Both the position numbers and the translations under genes were made by a program. Positions 24,103-35,748 of a DNA stretch of 64,000 nucleotides are shown one piece after another (position 1 is the stretch's first letter; each line of letters starts with the position of its first letter). Source of the stretch: Brevipalpus yothersi (taxonomy: Eukaryota > Arthropoda > Arachnida > Trombidiformes > Tenuipalpidae). The notes beneath the pieces were generated by a model that saw only the letters and a program-made list of their open reading frames with translations, was not told where the DNA came from and searched no databases. The stretch lies in assembly GCA_003956705.1 (NCBI GenBank), contig QZCP01000057.1:237837-301836 (forward strand), written 5' to 3'.

Positions 24103-26417
24103 ATGGCCTCTCATTCTCTACCACTTGGTTTCACCCTTCTAAGAAGGTGCTTCAGTTGTGATTCAATTGATCGTTTGACAAAATACAAGGCATCTGTCCT
24201 GTTTCTTACCTTTTTAGCGTATATGAGTTATCATCTCTCTCGTCGTCCATTGAGTGTTGTGAAGACTGTTCTTAATCGCAATTGTACTGGCCTAACTCCT
24301 ACAATAGGTGCCAATCTAAGTGATCCGTGTTGGTGCTGCTGGAAACCATTCGATTCTGACAATGCCAATTCTATCCTTGGATTATTGGATTCATCTTTTC
24401 TCATTTCATATGCTATTTTTATGTTCATAAGTGGCTTCGTAGCAGAAAGATGCCATTTGAGATATTTTTTGGCTCTCGGAATGATTGGTAGCGGAATATT
24501 CACTTATCTGTTTGGTATCGCCTTTTATTACAATATCCACAATATTTATTATTTCATCATCATACAAATAATATGCGGAGCATTCCAAACTACTGGATGG
24601 CCAGCTGTTGTTGCTGCCGTTGGTCATTGGTTTGGTCCTAGATCATCTAGAGGTCTTATTTTCGGTATATGGAATTCTCACACAAATTTTGGAAATATTT
24701 TTGGAGCCCTGATTGCTGGAGCATTCGTCGAGTACAACTGGGGCTTATCCTTCATTGTTCCAGGATTAATCGTAGCTTGTGTTGGCTTCATTCATTTTCT
24801 ATTTCTTCTCCCTTGTAAGTGTTTTTCGTTTCGCCAAATGCTAAAAATCATGATATCATAGCCGATTATTGCCATCAGAATCAAACTCTCCAAAAGCTTC
24901 TATCTCTGGGAGATCATTCTTCAAGTACTAACAATTTAATTGGTATCAATTTTATACATTTCCAGATCCTGAAGAAGTTGGTCTACTCTCGCTGGATACT
25001 GATATACCAGAGCCTTCACGTAGTACACACACTGGAGGTGATGCTGAGGTGAGTTACCGGTAACTCTAGTTTAATCTGAACTATGTTGAGAAAAGTTTTC
25101 TTGAAAAATATGCTCTTCATTGCCAGGGAACTAGTAATGATTCAAACTCAAACAGTCAAGAATATTTGAGCCCTCATCGTCGAAAAATAGGAAGAACAAA
25201 GAGGATAAGTGTTAACTCAAATGTATGTTCAGATGTTCTGTCAAAATATTATTCCGAAAGAGCTTCCTTATTGATTCTTGATTTTGCTCATTCTTATCTT
25301 CTCTCTTCTTGATTGGGAAAATGATTTCTTGTGTACCTGGCTCATCTTTCATGGTCTTGGCAAACGAACACTTCACTCACTTATCTCTTCTCCCGCTTCC
25401 TAGGCTGATGAAGGAGTGCCTCTTATCGATGATGATAGTCCTGTCACTTACAGCTATGAACAAGGAGCTGTATCTTTCGGTTCAGCCCTCAAAATACCCG
25501 TAAGTGGATAAGAACTTTTATGAAATTAATTCATGAACTTCAGATACTGAACTATGGAAACTTGCTATTTTTATGCTGATTTTCCATTTAATGATTTCCC
25601 TCTCTTATCATCTTTTCCAGGGTGTTTTGGAGTTCTCTTTGAGTTTATTTTTCTGTAAATTAGTCAGCTATACATTCCTGTATTGGTTACCAAAGTATCT
25701 TGATGACTCAAGTAAGCGACTCTTGTTCTTATCTGGCCTTGAAGCGACAACGAAAACTATTATTTGCTCTCTCTTTTTTTCTCTTACAAACATGATCTTA
25801 ATTTGACGATCATTTCTGACTCATTTTCTAGCTGGATCATCTTCCATGGAGTCAGCGTTCTTGTCTACCCCCTTCGATATTGGAGGTGCCTTTGGAGCTA
25901 TTGGAGCTGGAATCCTAGCTGACCGAACAGGTTCACCAGCATTGACATGCATCTTGATGCTTTTGCTGACTATTCCAGGAGTGAGTTCTTTGCCCTCTCA
26001 CAATCGTTGACTTGGAAAACTTCTATAGTCTCTCAGTTTAACTAATTCGACTTTGTTTTTTAGCTATTTGTGTATCAAATATTTGGCACGCTGGGCTATT
26101 GGTACAATGTATTACTTCAATCTTTACTAGGACTCTTGGTTAATGGGCCATATGCACTGATCACCACAGCAGTTGCAGCTGACTTGGGAAATAAGGTGAC
26201 TGATACAAAAGCTCTAGCAACAGTGACTGCGATAATTGATGGCACAGGCTCAATCGGAGCAGCTGTTGGACCGTTCATTGCTGGAGTTGTATCCCAGTAT
26301 GGTTGGGATCATGTGTTCCATGCAATGATGGTCTCGGACGTTATTTCCCTCCTGTTGTTGGCACGAATTGGCTATCATGAGTATAAAAAATTGATGTATC
26401 GAGATTTATCAAGGTGA
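24103..26417 (+). CDS. SLC37-family sugar-phosphate/phosphate exchanger (glycerol-3-phosphate transporter-like)
   Basis: Seven exons (24103-24814, 24966-25048, 25127-25222, 25404-25499, 25621-25711, 25832-25980, 26064-26417) splice in frame to 526 aa, the length expected of SLC37A1/A2-type proteins. It is a 12-TM major facilitator. Family signatures are YMSYHLSRRPLSVVKTVL near the N-terminus, CWCCWKPFDSDNA, LLDSSFLISYAIFMFISG, FQTTGWPAVVAAVG, FGIWNSHTNFGNIFGALIAG and NWGLSFIVPG. The central cytoplasmic loop is encoded by three small exons of 83-96 bp and is Ser/Asn-rich. The C-terminal half ends with ATVTAIIDGTGSIGAAVGPF. Known role: exchange of sugar phosphates for phosphate, mostly in the ER membrane. 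It lies in the spacer between the arms of the inverted duplication and is itself single copy here. An alternative family is bacterial-type GlpT, but the loop and signatures favour SLC37A1/A2. Confidence 0.93.
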
Positions 26418-27202
26418 TGGTAATAGTGTCAAGACTAGTGATCTTATTTTTCTAGCCACCTTTCATGAAATAATCATTCGAATGATTCCGTCAGTATTTT
26501 ATATTGTCTTCCATTTACGTTCGTTTGTGCCTGTCTTCATAAATTTGTCCTGACCATCTTCATGTTCCTAGTAGACAGAAATTATGAATCGATCTATATT
26601 TTTATATTTTCACTGGATTAATGTATCACTTTGAGACTCAAACTTCTCTCCGAGACTTCCGTGAATTCTTGAAAGCTCTAACGAGCATTCAAATCAATGC
26701 AAACTATTTTCAAACTGAATTTGACTCAAAATTATTAAACGAGAGCAACTTTGTTATTTGGAGGATGATTTCTGAATTTTCTCACCAAATGCTTCTCAAA
26801 ATTTTAAATAGTTGGCTGTGAAGCGAATCACTATGCATAAATTCTACCGCAACCGAATTCAGCACAAAATTCTTGGCTCATTGTAACTTGTTCACAGATT
26901 ACGGGTAAGTTATTCTTTTGAGCGGGAAATGAGAACAAAGTTCGCTATGGATATCTAAGTGAGGATTATTAGAATATTACTGGAAGTGAGTTGAATCAGA
27001 GTTGATAGAAGTTTCTCAGTACCCTATCATTCTCACGTGTATCTCTTAGTGTGAGAGAATCCAGCTCGGTTAACATGATATCCAAGTCGAAACTTATCAG
27101 TGAGTATATATGAATCGTTTATACTCATAATTCTCTACAGCGCAAGTGAAGAAGGATGCTGAGCATCATTCTGATTCTTCCTCTAGTTTCTCGATCGATA
27201 GA
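26418..27202. other. SLC37 3' UTR and intergenic sequence
   Basis: No gene seen. It includes adjacent perfect palindromes TTTCATGAAA (26461-26470) and AATCATTCGAATGATT (26472-26487) just after the transporter stop. Confidence 0.45.
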
Positions 27203-27557
27203 TTCTCTCTCTCTCTNNNNNNNNNNNNNNNNNNNNNNNNNNNNNNNNNNNNNNNNNNNNNNNNNNNNNNNNNNNNNNNNNNNNNNNNNNNNNNNNNNNN
27301 NNNNNNNNNNNNNNNNNNNNNNNNNNNNNNNNNNNNNNNNNNNNNNNNNNNNNNNNNNNNNNNNNNNNNNNNNNNNNNNNNNNNNNNNNNNNNNNNNNNN
27401 NNNNNNNNNNNNNNNNNNNNNNNNNNNNNNNNNNNNNNNNNNNNNNNNNNNNNNNNNNNNNNNNNNNNNNNNNNNNNNNNNNNNNNNNNNNNNNNNNNNN
27501 NNNNNNNNNNNNNNNNNNNNNNNNNNNNNNNNNNNNNNNNNNNNNNNNNNNNNNNNN

Positions 27558-27634
<77 letters not shown>
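27203..27634. repeat. (CT)n microsatellite containing a 341-base assembly gap
   Basis: A CT repeat runs into Ns at 27217-27557 and resumes until 27634. The gap therefore lies inside the repeat and its stated size may not be real. The open frames reported across it are Ser-Leu and Glu-Arg repeat translations. Confidence 0.95.
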
Positions 27635-27635
<1 letters not shown>

Positions 27636-27831
27636 GGAATCTTGAGTACTATGCTCCCATCTTTACGGACCAAGATTTCTGGTAGCAAATTAAGGTGATG
27701 TCATCCATTTTATTCCAATTCTTGTTCTTCGTTTTACTCTTCTCTTTTGCTTCTTTAAATGTATCAATTATGATAATCTAGTTTTGAAAATGTTTTCACC
27801 CTAGTGTTAATAACAATAGATCAACGAAATC

Positions 27832-30800
27832 ATGAACAAAATTTGTTACAATTTGGATAAACTTATTTTCACGATCGTCTTTATTTTCACCATTATCATA
27901 ACCCAGATCAGTTGTTCACCCAAAATCATCAAAATAGGTAACCCTTTCTTCATTTTTCTCTCTCACTTATTACATCTTTGTCGATTTGCAGATTATCTGG
28001 ACTTATTTACTCATTAAATCAAATGTTATCCTCTGATTCTAATTTTCAGGAGGCTTATTTGGCAAAAATGAGCTCGAACAAGAGTTGGCTTTTCGATTTG
28101 CTGTAGACAGTATAAATTCTGATTCTAGTATTCTTTTTGACAAATATAAGCTTGAAGCTAAAATCGAGCACTTGGAGAAAGATGATAGCTTCAAGGCCGA
28201 TAGAAAAGGTAATTGTTGTTTCTGTTTGCTTCTAAATTCTTTTCATCGAGCCAGAATATTTCGATAATATGAATTTTATTGAGCAAAAAACTAAAAAAAA
28301 GCTTCAATTCCTCTACAGTCTGTGGCCTTTTACGAGAAGGAGTGGCTTCAATATTAGGACCATCAAGTAGCACTACTTCGATGCATGTCCAATCAATTTG
28401 TGATGTTCTAGAGATTCCTCATGTCGAAACCCGCTGGGATTCTGGTTTGCGAGATTATCGCTCAGTCAATTTGCACCCAAAGCCTTCCATGATGGCCAAA
28501 GCGTACATGGATCTTGTTAAATACTTCCAATGGAAACAATTCTGTGTAGTCTACGAAGAATATGATGGTAAGTTGATTCATTTTTCTATTCATCTGATTT
28601 TCGACTGTTCTTGAACCATTTTATCATGATCTGTTCTGATTAATTCATCTTTGAAATTCTGTTTCTCTCAAAATTCTGGTCCTCAGGATTAGCTCGGCTT
28701 CAAGATTTTCTGAAACAAAATACCGATAATTGGAAAGTGAAATTTTATAAGTTCACCCCGGGGCAACCATATCGAGATACATACTGGGAAATCAAGCGAA
28801 GTGGTGAAACAAATATTATTCTGGATGTTCGTACAGAGAACATAAATCGAGCTTTGAAGCATGTAAGCTTTCTGAGAATCGAGAAATTTTTTCCAATTTT
28901 CATAAATTCCTCTCTTTTAAGGCTCAACAAGTCGGCCTGATCACCGAAAACCACAATTACATTATTACATCACTGGTAAGTTTACAGTGTATATTTATGA
29001 TTTGGGATGTTGTTTTCCTAATATCAATTGATTTTTTTATTTCAAAGGATCTACCAGCAATAGATATGGAGGACTACATTTTCAGTAAAACTAAGATAAC
29101 ATCCTTCAAGTTAACCGATTCATCCTCACCTGATCTGATGAAATTACAAGAGAAAATGCCCCAATTAATTGAAAAGTATGGGAATCGAACCATGATAGGT
29201 TCTCAATTTCGCGATATAAGGGTAAGAAGAATGAAAAATTTATCAATCAATCGAATAACTGATAATTGAAACTCTATTCATTTCACAGACCGAATCAGCC
29301 CTAACGTTTGATGCTGTTAAACTAATTGCTCTGGCAATGCAGGAAATGGATCGAACTCAAACTATTGATGTTACTCCTACTTCATGTGAAAATGGTGCTC
29401 ATTGGCAACATGGTAGCTCTCTGCTCAATTACTTGCGTACTGTAAGTGTATCTCTCAGTTTGAAAGAAAAAATCAATTCTAATACAATTCATTCCTCGTT
29501 CTCATCCCATAATAGCGAACATTCCATGGAGCCTCAGGATTAGTGACATTCGAATCATCTCGCCACAGACCAAGCTTCACTCTCAGCGTGATGACTGTGA
29601 TACCGAGAAAGTAAGTCGATTAACGGGATATTGTTTCCTGATATATAGTTTCAATGCTAATCCATACTGATGGTGGAAACTTTCCCATCTTTCCAATAGT
29701 GATTCAATTGAAGGTCCGGAGAGTGGATTTGGTGATGGATTACAGAAGGTAAGATTATAAGTTTTTGGGGTTAAATTTAGAGCTCAGGTGGAGCTGATTC
29801 TATACTCATTTGTGCCAATTTTCTCCAAAGATTGGAACATGGAAAATTGATAAATTCAATCATCAATCACTTGATATGAGTGAAGAGGGAAATAAGATTT
29901 TCCTTGATTCACCATCCAAAAGTCGTGAAACCTACAGAATAACGACAATTTTGAACGATCCTTTCACGATGCTGAAATCATCTCACACTAATCGTAAAGG
30001 AAACGATCGATTTGAAGGCTTCTCAATTGATTTAGCAGAAGAGCTTTCCAAAATTCTCAATTTCAATTATCAAATTCAAGTGGTGAAAGATAAATCTTAT
30101 GGCTCATTCAAAACTAATTCAACAACCAATCAAACATATTGGAACGGAATGATCGGTGAAGTGATCCGTGGTGATGCTGATATGGCCATTGCCGATCTGA
30201 CGATTACATCAAAAAGAGAGGAGGCAGTTGATTTTAGCCATCCATTCATGAATACTGGTATCAGTATTCTATTCCGGAAACCAACCAAAAAAGTTACCAC
30301 ATTATTTTCTTTCCTTTCACCATTCTCCATGGTGGTCTGGGTGTATGTTGTGGGTGCCTATGTTGGAGTCAGTGTTATTCTATTTGTTGTCGGTCGTTTA
30401 TCACCATACGAATGGGACAATCCGCATCCATGTCGTCAAGATGATCAAGTGTTGGAAAATGAATTCAGTTTGTTGAACAGCTTTTGGTTCACAATCGGAT
30501 CACTTATGCAACAAGGATCTGATTTGACACCAAAGTAAGTGATAATCTTGATATGATCCGTGCATGAACAATATTTCATTCTAATCACTCACATTTTTTC
30601 TATTCTAGATCAATGTCTAGTCGAACAATCGCTGCAATCTGGTACTTCTTCACGTTGATCATGATCTCATCTTATACAGCGAATCTTGCTGCCTTCTTAA
30701 CAGTAGAAAAAGTTGTCTATCCAATTGAAGATGCTAAAGATTTGGCATATCAAAAGGAGATTGGTTATGGTTGTATTTCCACCGGATCAACGAAAGCTTT

Positions 30801-31554
30801 TTTCGCCGAAACTAAGGTACCGGATTACCAGAAAATGTATCAATTTATGGAATCAAATCCTCACATGTATGTGACATCCAATGAACAAGGAAAAGAACGT
30901 GTTTCAAAGGGAAACTATGCATTTTTTATGGAATCAGCAGCAATCGAATTTATAATCGAAAGAGAATGCAATCTAACTCAAATAGGACAAAATTTAGATA
31001 GCAAAGGGTATGGAATCGCCACACGAGAAGGAGATCCACTTGCTCGTCGATTGACGGAAGGTATTCTCAAGCTTCAAGAGAAGAATGTTCTTCAAATACT
31101 TAAAGATCGATGGTGGAAACAGAAGAGAGGTGGTGGAGCCTGTCTGGATGATTCGAAAAAGGGTTCCAGCAGTGTGACAGAATTGAGTTTGGGCAATGTT
31201 GGTGGTGTATTCGTGGTTCTTTTGGGAGGTCTTGTGATTGCTTTGGCAACTGCCGTTCTAGAATTTGCTTGGCGAGCTCGTAAAATGACCAGACAAGGGG
31301 TAAGTAATCCGAGATTTTCATTATAAATTTTGGTAAATTCTAACCTAATTTCTGCTGGTTTCATTCCTTCTGTTCTTTTTTATCCCAAGGAATCCATGTG
31401 TGCTGAGATGGGTCGTGATCTTAAATTTGCTCTATCGTGTCAGAGCTCAACAAAATCAGCTCGAAATAGTGTTCGATTTGCTGGTTTTGCTCCGACAGAT
31501 AGAGAATACGATGAGAAGCAGCCTCCAATGGCAGGTTTCATTACAAACTATTAA
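27832..31554 (+). CDS. Ionotropic glutamate receptor, kainate type (intact copy)
   Basis: Twelve exons splice in frame to 924 aa: 27832-27937, 28050-28208, 28319-28567, 28687-28862, 28922-28975, 29048-29221, 29289-29441, 29516-29610, 29700-29748, 29831-30534, 30609-31299, 31390-31554. Residues 1-28 form a signal peptide. An amino-terminal domain follows (SILGPSSSTTS, WKQFCVVYEEYDG, GLARLQDFLK). S1 has NDRFEGFSIDLAEELS and ADLTITSKREEAVDFSHPFM, with the glutamate-binding Arg present. M1 is near residue 572. The pore loop SLMQQGSD has Gln at the Q/R site, so the channel is predicted Ca-permeable. M3 is SYTANLAAFLTVE. S2 has GSTKAF and MESAAIE (binding Ser/Thr and Glu) and CNLTQIG...KGYGIATREG, then M4 near 31200-31260. 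Known role: glutamate-gated cation channel of neurons or muscle. The 3' half, from exon 10 on, is duplicated in the inverted left arm. Subfamily naming is tentative. Confidence 0.93.
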
Positions 31555-32353
31555 AAAAGTAAGCGCCTTTCCAGAATAAGAACTATTGTCTCGTTTGAGA
31601 TTGGCCAGTGTTTCCTGACTTGAATCAGAAATGATAATCTGAAGTCTTGTTGATTAAGAGTTGAGGGCTCCAACTAATCTGAGAACGTTCATGGTAACTG
31701 TTGAGGAAAGAGGTCGAGGTTGAGACTCATAGAAACTGAGATCAAATTTTTTCAATATCGTTCTTATATATTATTGATCTCACGTGCCTTTATGCAATCA
31801 AACCTGCGGATGAGACTGATACTATTCAAGAACAAATGATTCAAAAAGATAGATGAAGAAAAAAAATATTATCATTCCACAGCGATTATCATAGTCATCA
31901 TTGAATTTTATCCTCCCTATTGTTCATCGGACACCGTTTCTATGTAGCTGTTCGAATGCTCACATCGCTCACATACAGATCAAATTTATATACAATTGAT
32001 TATTCAAGTGAATATGGATACGTTTATGGATACATTCTTTCATTATATATAATTATATTACATTATACCAAGCCATGTCAATCCCTTCACATTAAAATGT
32101 TAAAAAATTATAAAATTTATCATTAACCCTTCATATGTCATCCGGAAACAACTCATGATTCCACACTTGTACACCAAAGTAGCAATATGAAAATTTTCTT
32201 CCAGAATCACAAATAGTAGCTTGCTGTTTCCGATCATCCAAAATTCTATTTCGAGAAGCATTCCTTCTAAGGAGAAGAATCGTTCGGGAATGAAGACGCG
32301 GGTAAAACTTTTTCAAACCATTTATGACATTCTAATTAAGTTCCCCTCAGTTT
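31555..32353. other. Receptor 3' flank to 5S gene, with a segment absent from the left arm
   Basis: No gene. Bases 31842-32141 are very AT-rich and have no counterpart in the left arm, while both sides of them do. They are either an insertion here or a deletion there. I saw no clear terminal inverted repeat. Confidence 0.5.
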
Positions 32354-32471
32354 GTCTGCGACCATACCACGTTGAGAACTCCAGATCCCGTCCGATCTCT
32401 GAAGATAAGCAACGTTGGGCCGGGTTAGTACTTGGGAGGGAGACCACTTGGGAACCCCCGGTGTTGCAGAC
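32354..32471 (+). rRNA. 5S ribosomal RNA (right-arm copy)
   Basis: 118 nt, GTCTGCGACCATACCACG to GGTGTTGCAGAC. The 5' and 3' ends are complementary over about nine bases (helix I). The conserved internal control region lies at about 32403-32450, with box A-like GATAAGCAACGT and box C-like TTAGTACTTGGGAGGGAGAC. The structure is intact (CCGGG pairs with CCCGG). It lies alone between two protein-coding genes instead of in a tandem 5S array. Probably active; the left-arm copy differs at one base. Confidence 0.95.
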
Positions 32472-32472
32472 A

Positions 32473-32480
32473 TTTTTTTT
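32473..32480 (+). terminator. Pol III terminator of the 5S gene
   Basis: A run of eight Ts begins two bases after the mature 5S 3' end, the normal signal for RNA polymerase III termination. Confidence 0.85.
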
Positions 32481-33114
32481 CTCTCTTCCCTTCAACAGAT
32501 ACGTATTCATTTTAAGCTTTTTTACATCTTTTTTATTGAGTGCAAGCAAAATCCCCCCATTTCATCAATCAAATCTAAATTTTAATCAATTCTTTGGTTT
32601 TTTATTCCGATTGATCAATGATCTAAGCAAAAATGTAGAGTAAATTACTGATCTTCATCACTAGGCTTCTCAAATTGTATCAAGTATATATCGAATCGAA
32701 AATTATAATAATTGTAATAACTTGCAAAATCATGGACAGGATAACCATCCTCCTGTCTGTTCTCAAAGACTTTATTTTTCATTTCCAGACTCAATTGTCC
32801 AATATCCAAGGAGTTTTAAATCATGATCATCATTATAATCTGTCCAAAAAGTTTACAGGCCAAGGTGTACACATTCAAAATTGGCGCTCCTCTTGAATGT
32901 CATCATGTTTGCAAGTGAAAAGCGTGCAATTAAAAGTACGGCAGCATGTTTTATTTAAATTGAACTTTAAATTTCAATCTTGTCATAATTTATCAATTCT
33001 GGGCAATTAGGGTGTGCAATCCTAATTTAATTGGGGTGATTGGTGTACCTTGATTGTTTTGTTTGATTGTGACTGCCAGTGGGATCAAGCTCTATTGAGT
33101 ACGGTTTTGCAACA
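32481..33114. other. Spacer between 5S gene and NIFK, including NIFK 5' flank
   Basis: No gene recognised. It is collinear with the left-arm sequence 20676-21330 at roughly 90% identity. Confidence 0.5.
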
Positions 33115-33840
33115 ATGTCTCAACGAGGAGTTGTTCTGGTGAAAAATGTTCCTCATGGTTTTTATGAGAAACAGATGTATGATTTTTTCTCACAATTTGG
33201 TGATATTAGTAGATTACGATTAATACGAAACAAAAAGGTAAGTTGAAGAGTAGTGGTTTGGTTTTGATGGTATCTCTAATGTTTATCATATCTCATAACT
33301 TATCTGTAGACAACCAAGAGTAAGGGTATCGCTTTCATCGAATTTGTTCACGAAGAAGTGGCCAAAATAGTGGCTCAGACTATGGATAATTATTTAATGT
33401 TCGAAAGAATTTTGAAATGTAAGTTTTGGAATTGAATTTAATGTGAGATTTTGATTGACAATACATGTAATTGTTCATCTGTAGGTAAAGTTGTTCCACC
33501 TGACCAATTGCCAACGGGAGTGTTCCGTTGCTGGAAAAGATTACCTTCAAGTAGTGTTCAGATGCATAAAACGAAAGTTTATAGAAATACAATATCTAAT
33601 TGGCATAATTTAAAGAAGAAAAGAACTTCTGCTATCAATCGAATTGAAAAAAAATTGGATCAAATGGGAATAAAATTCAAGTGTGTCGTCACAGAGACCA
33701 CTACTAGAGCCGAGAAGGGTCAAATGAAGTTCGAGAAAATTTCTCCTCTTAAATTGCGACGCATAAATTTTACTCGTTTACATCCAGTTTGTTTCTATTT
33801 ACCTAAATTCACTCTGTTGAGTTCATTGAAATTGCCTTGA
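33115..33840 (+). CDS. NIFK: NIFK-like nucleolar RRM protein (MKI67 FHA-interacting phosphoprotein family)
   Basis: Three exons (33115-33237, 33310-33418, 33485-33840) give 195 aa. Residues 4-80 form one RRM. RNP2 is GVVLVKNVPHGF, then a FSQFG...RLRLIR helix-strand, and RNP1 is KSKGIAFIEF. The family-diagnostic EEVAKIVAQTMDNYLMFERI follows. After the RRM come VVPPDQL and a basic tail (KKKRTSAINRIEKKLDQ). NIFK/Nop15-type proteins work in large-subunit pre-rRNA processing in the nucleolus. It is shorter than human NIFK, and I see no Ki67-FHA-binding segment. The left arm carries a broken copy. Pre-rRNA processing gene, 5S gene and ORC4 lie close together, but no shared regulation is visible. 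Confidence 0.88.
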
Positions 33841-34533
33841 TCATAGACCTTTATTGTAATTTTGTGAAATTGTGATATATAAACACATCTTTTGACCCTT
33901 TCTTGTGGGATATTTTTACCATAATACAATTTCCTTTCCTTACGAGTCACGGAGGAAAAAAAGATCGTGGAGGGAAACTTCTTCCACTCTATTTTCAATC
34001 AATCTGATCATCTCAATCGCTCATCTTTATCTTTATCTATCGATTCAGGTTAGGTTCCAAGAAAAAAAAGATTACTTTTTGCCGCCAACATTTGAGGCGC
34101 CCTCGACGCAAGGAATCAGTTTGGCATGGCATAGGATATACAATGAAAATTTTTCATTTTCAATAGTTAATATTTTGTCGCATTTTTGTCGCGATTTATT
34201 GCGTCATGTGTTAATTTTGTGTTGCTCATCAAGTGGATTGTATTTGAAATTGTTTATCTATTTGCAAAATCTTATTGGGTAAGTTGAGAGATTATTTTAA
34301 TAACCTTTATCCATTGACTTTCACATTTACTCACAATTGAGGATTGAAATTGGCATGTATTGCACAAACTTTATTTTGTTTCTATCTTGTTTTAAAAGGG
34401 TGTAAAAAGTGTACCATTGTACTTATCTAATTTATACAGATGAGATGACACTTAAAAATGTTCTATAATGTATACACTTTGATTTTTTTTCACAGAGTTG
34501 AGCGGTCTGGGTAATCAGTGGGAAGAAAAATTG
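33841..34533. other. NIFK 3' flank and ORC4 5' region
   Basis: No clear coding exon. A strong acceptor-like tract (TTTTTTTTCACAG) ends at 34495, so ORC4 may have a non-coding upstream exon here. Most of this stretch is deleted in the left arm. Confidence 0.45.
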
Positions 34534-35748
34534 ATGGCTTCAACACTTCCCTCACTTGATGAGGAGACGATCGAGCGTCTCATCAACCGAATTAATTTGA
34601 CCATCGATGATCATCACTTGATTGGCTATGAGAAAGAGCGACAAATATTGTTGGAAAAACTTGGTCGAGCTATTAAGGAGCAAGAATCAAGTGCTGTAAT
34701 TATCCATGGATGGCGTGGCTCTGGAAAACGAACTCTTCTCAACTCATGTCTACAAAAATTGAATATTTCAAGGGGCAATCGTCATTATTATTTAATCCGA
34801 TTGGATGGCCTACTTCACCCAACTGATGCGGCGGCTCTCAATGTGATTGGCCATGAATTGGAAATGGATCTCAGATCATCTTCTCATGTTGGCCAAGTGT
34901 TACAAGAAAAATGTTCCTCTGGAATCAAAAAAAGTTTCATATTTATACTCAATGAATTTGATATATTCTGTCGCCGTCAGCAAACATTATTGTACACGCT
35001 TTTCGATGCTCTACAATTTGTCCAAGGAATGTGTATCATTGGTATAACCGCAAAGCATGACTGCCTGGACTATTGCGAGAAACGTGTCCGATCTCGTATG
35101 AATGTTGCAACTATCCTAAAAATTTTATCACCTTTCAACACTCTTGACGAATATGTATCATATGTTAATACCCTTTTGGACTCAACCATTGACATGGATC
35201 TTTTACGACCCCTCTTGACCCGTCAATATGGTATATCTCGTACACCAAGAGAATTGAAACGCTTTTTAACAGAGCTGCTGGTCAATTGGAATTCTTTGCG
35301 ACCTGCACTGGCTAAAGATAATTCAAAATCTCGAGGAAAGATTAAAAAAAATTGTCCAATTATTCAATTTCCCTCGAATGATCGCAAAATTGATGCACTC
35401 AAATCTCTTACACTCATGGAATTAGCAATCATTGTGACCATCTCATATCGATGCCATTTCAAGAGATGCATTCAATTTCAACCAGTTGATCTTTATCCTC
35501 TACTGATGAACATTCCTTCTCCGATCATTTGTTCACAAAAACTTTGTAATTTTGCCTTACATCGATTGGTTGAATATGGTCTATTGATTCTTGGCAACGG
35601 TTCATCAATTCAACGATCCACAACAACTTATATATCAGATTGGACCTTATTATCATTGAATGTATCTCACGGCCAGATTGAAGAAATTCTCAAAACTAGG
35701 GATGATTTACCCACAAAATTTGACGATCTCAAGAAACTTAATCTTTAA
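34534..35748 (+). CDS. Orc4: Origin recognition complex subunit 4 (right-arm copy)
   Basis: A single coding exon of 404 aa; human ORC4 has 436. The start is the first in-frame ATG after the acceptor at 34495. The AAA+ domain begins near residue 30 (HHLIGYEKERQILLEKL). Walker A is GWRGSGKRT (59-67), where the residue after the Lys is Arg, not Ser/Thr. Walker B is FILNEFDIF (Asn140-Glu141), where I recall FILDEFDLF in vertebrates. TLLYTLFDALQ and the sensor region EKRVRSRM follow. The C-terminal winged helix matches the family (LMELAIIVTI, ALHRLVEYGLLIL). Known role: ORC1-6 binds origins and loads MCM2-7; ORC4 gives an Arg finger to ORC1. The motif changes suggest weak or absent ATP hydrolysis by this subunit. 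ATTAAA at 35851-35856 may end the transcript. Confidence 0.93.
   Translation: MASTLPSLDEETIERLINRINLTIDDHHLIGYEKERQILLEKLGRAIKEQESSAVIIHGWRGSGKRTLLNSCLQKLNISRGNRHYYLIRLDGLLHPTDAAALNVIGHELEMDLRSSSHVGQVLQEKCSSGIKKSFIFILNEFDIFCRRQQTLLYTLFDALQFVQGMCIIGITAKHDCLDYCEKRVRSRMNVATILKILSPFNTLDEYVSYVNTLLDSTIDMDLLRPLLTRQYGISRTPRELKRFLTELLVNWNSLRPALAKDNSKSRGKIKKNCPIIQFPSNDRKIDALKSLTLMELAIIVTISYRCHFKRCIQFQPVDLYPLLMNIPSPIICSQKLCNFALHRLVEYGLLILGNGSSIQRSTTTYISDWTLLSLNVSHGQIEEILKTRDDLPTKFDDLKKLNL

Noticed and set aside
27146..27698. Three overlapping frames of 150-180 codons across the N gap
   Set aside because: They consist of Ns plus Ser-Leu or Glu-Arg translations of the CT repeat.
32221..32643. Frames overlapping the 5S genes (140 and 110 codons)
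   Set aside because: The conserved content is the 5S rRNA itself; matching frames in both arms arise only because the arms are duplicated.
33451..33840. 129-codon frame starting in the NIFK intron
   Set aside because: It is NIFK exon 3 extended into the intron; the spliced three-exon RRM protein explains it.
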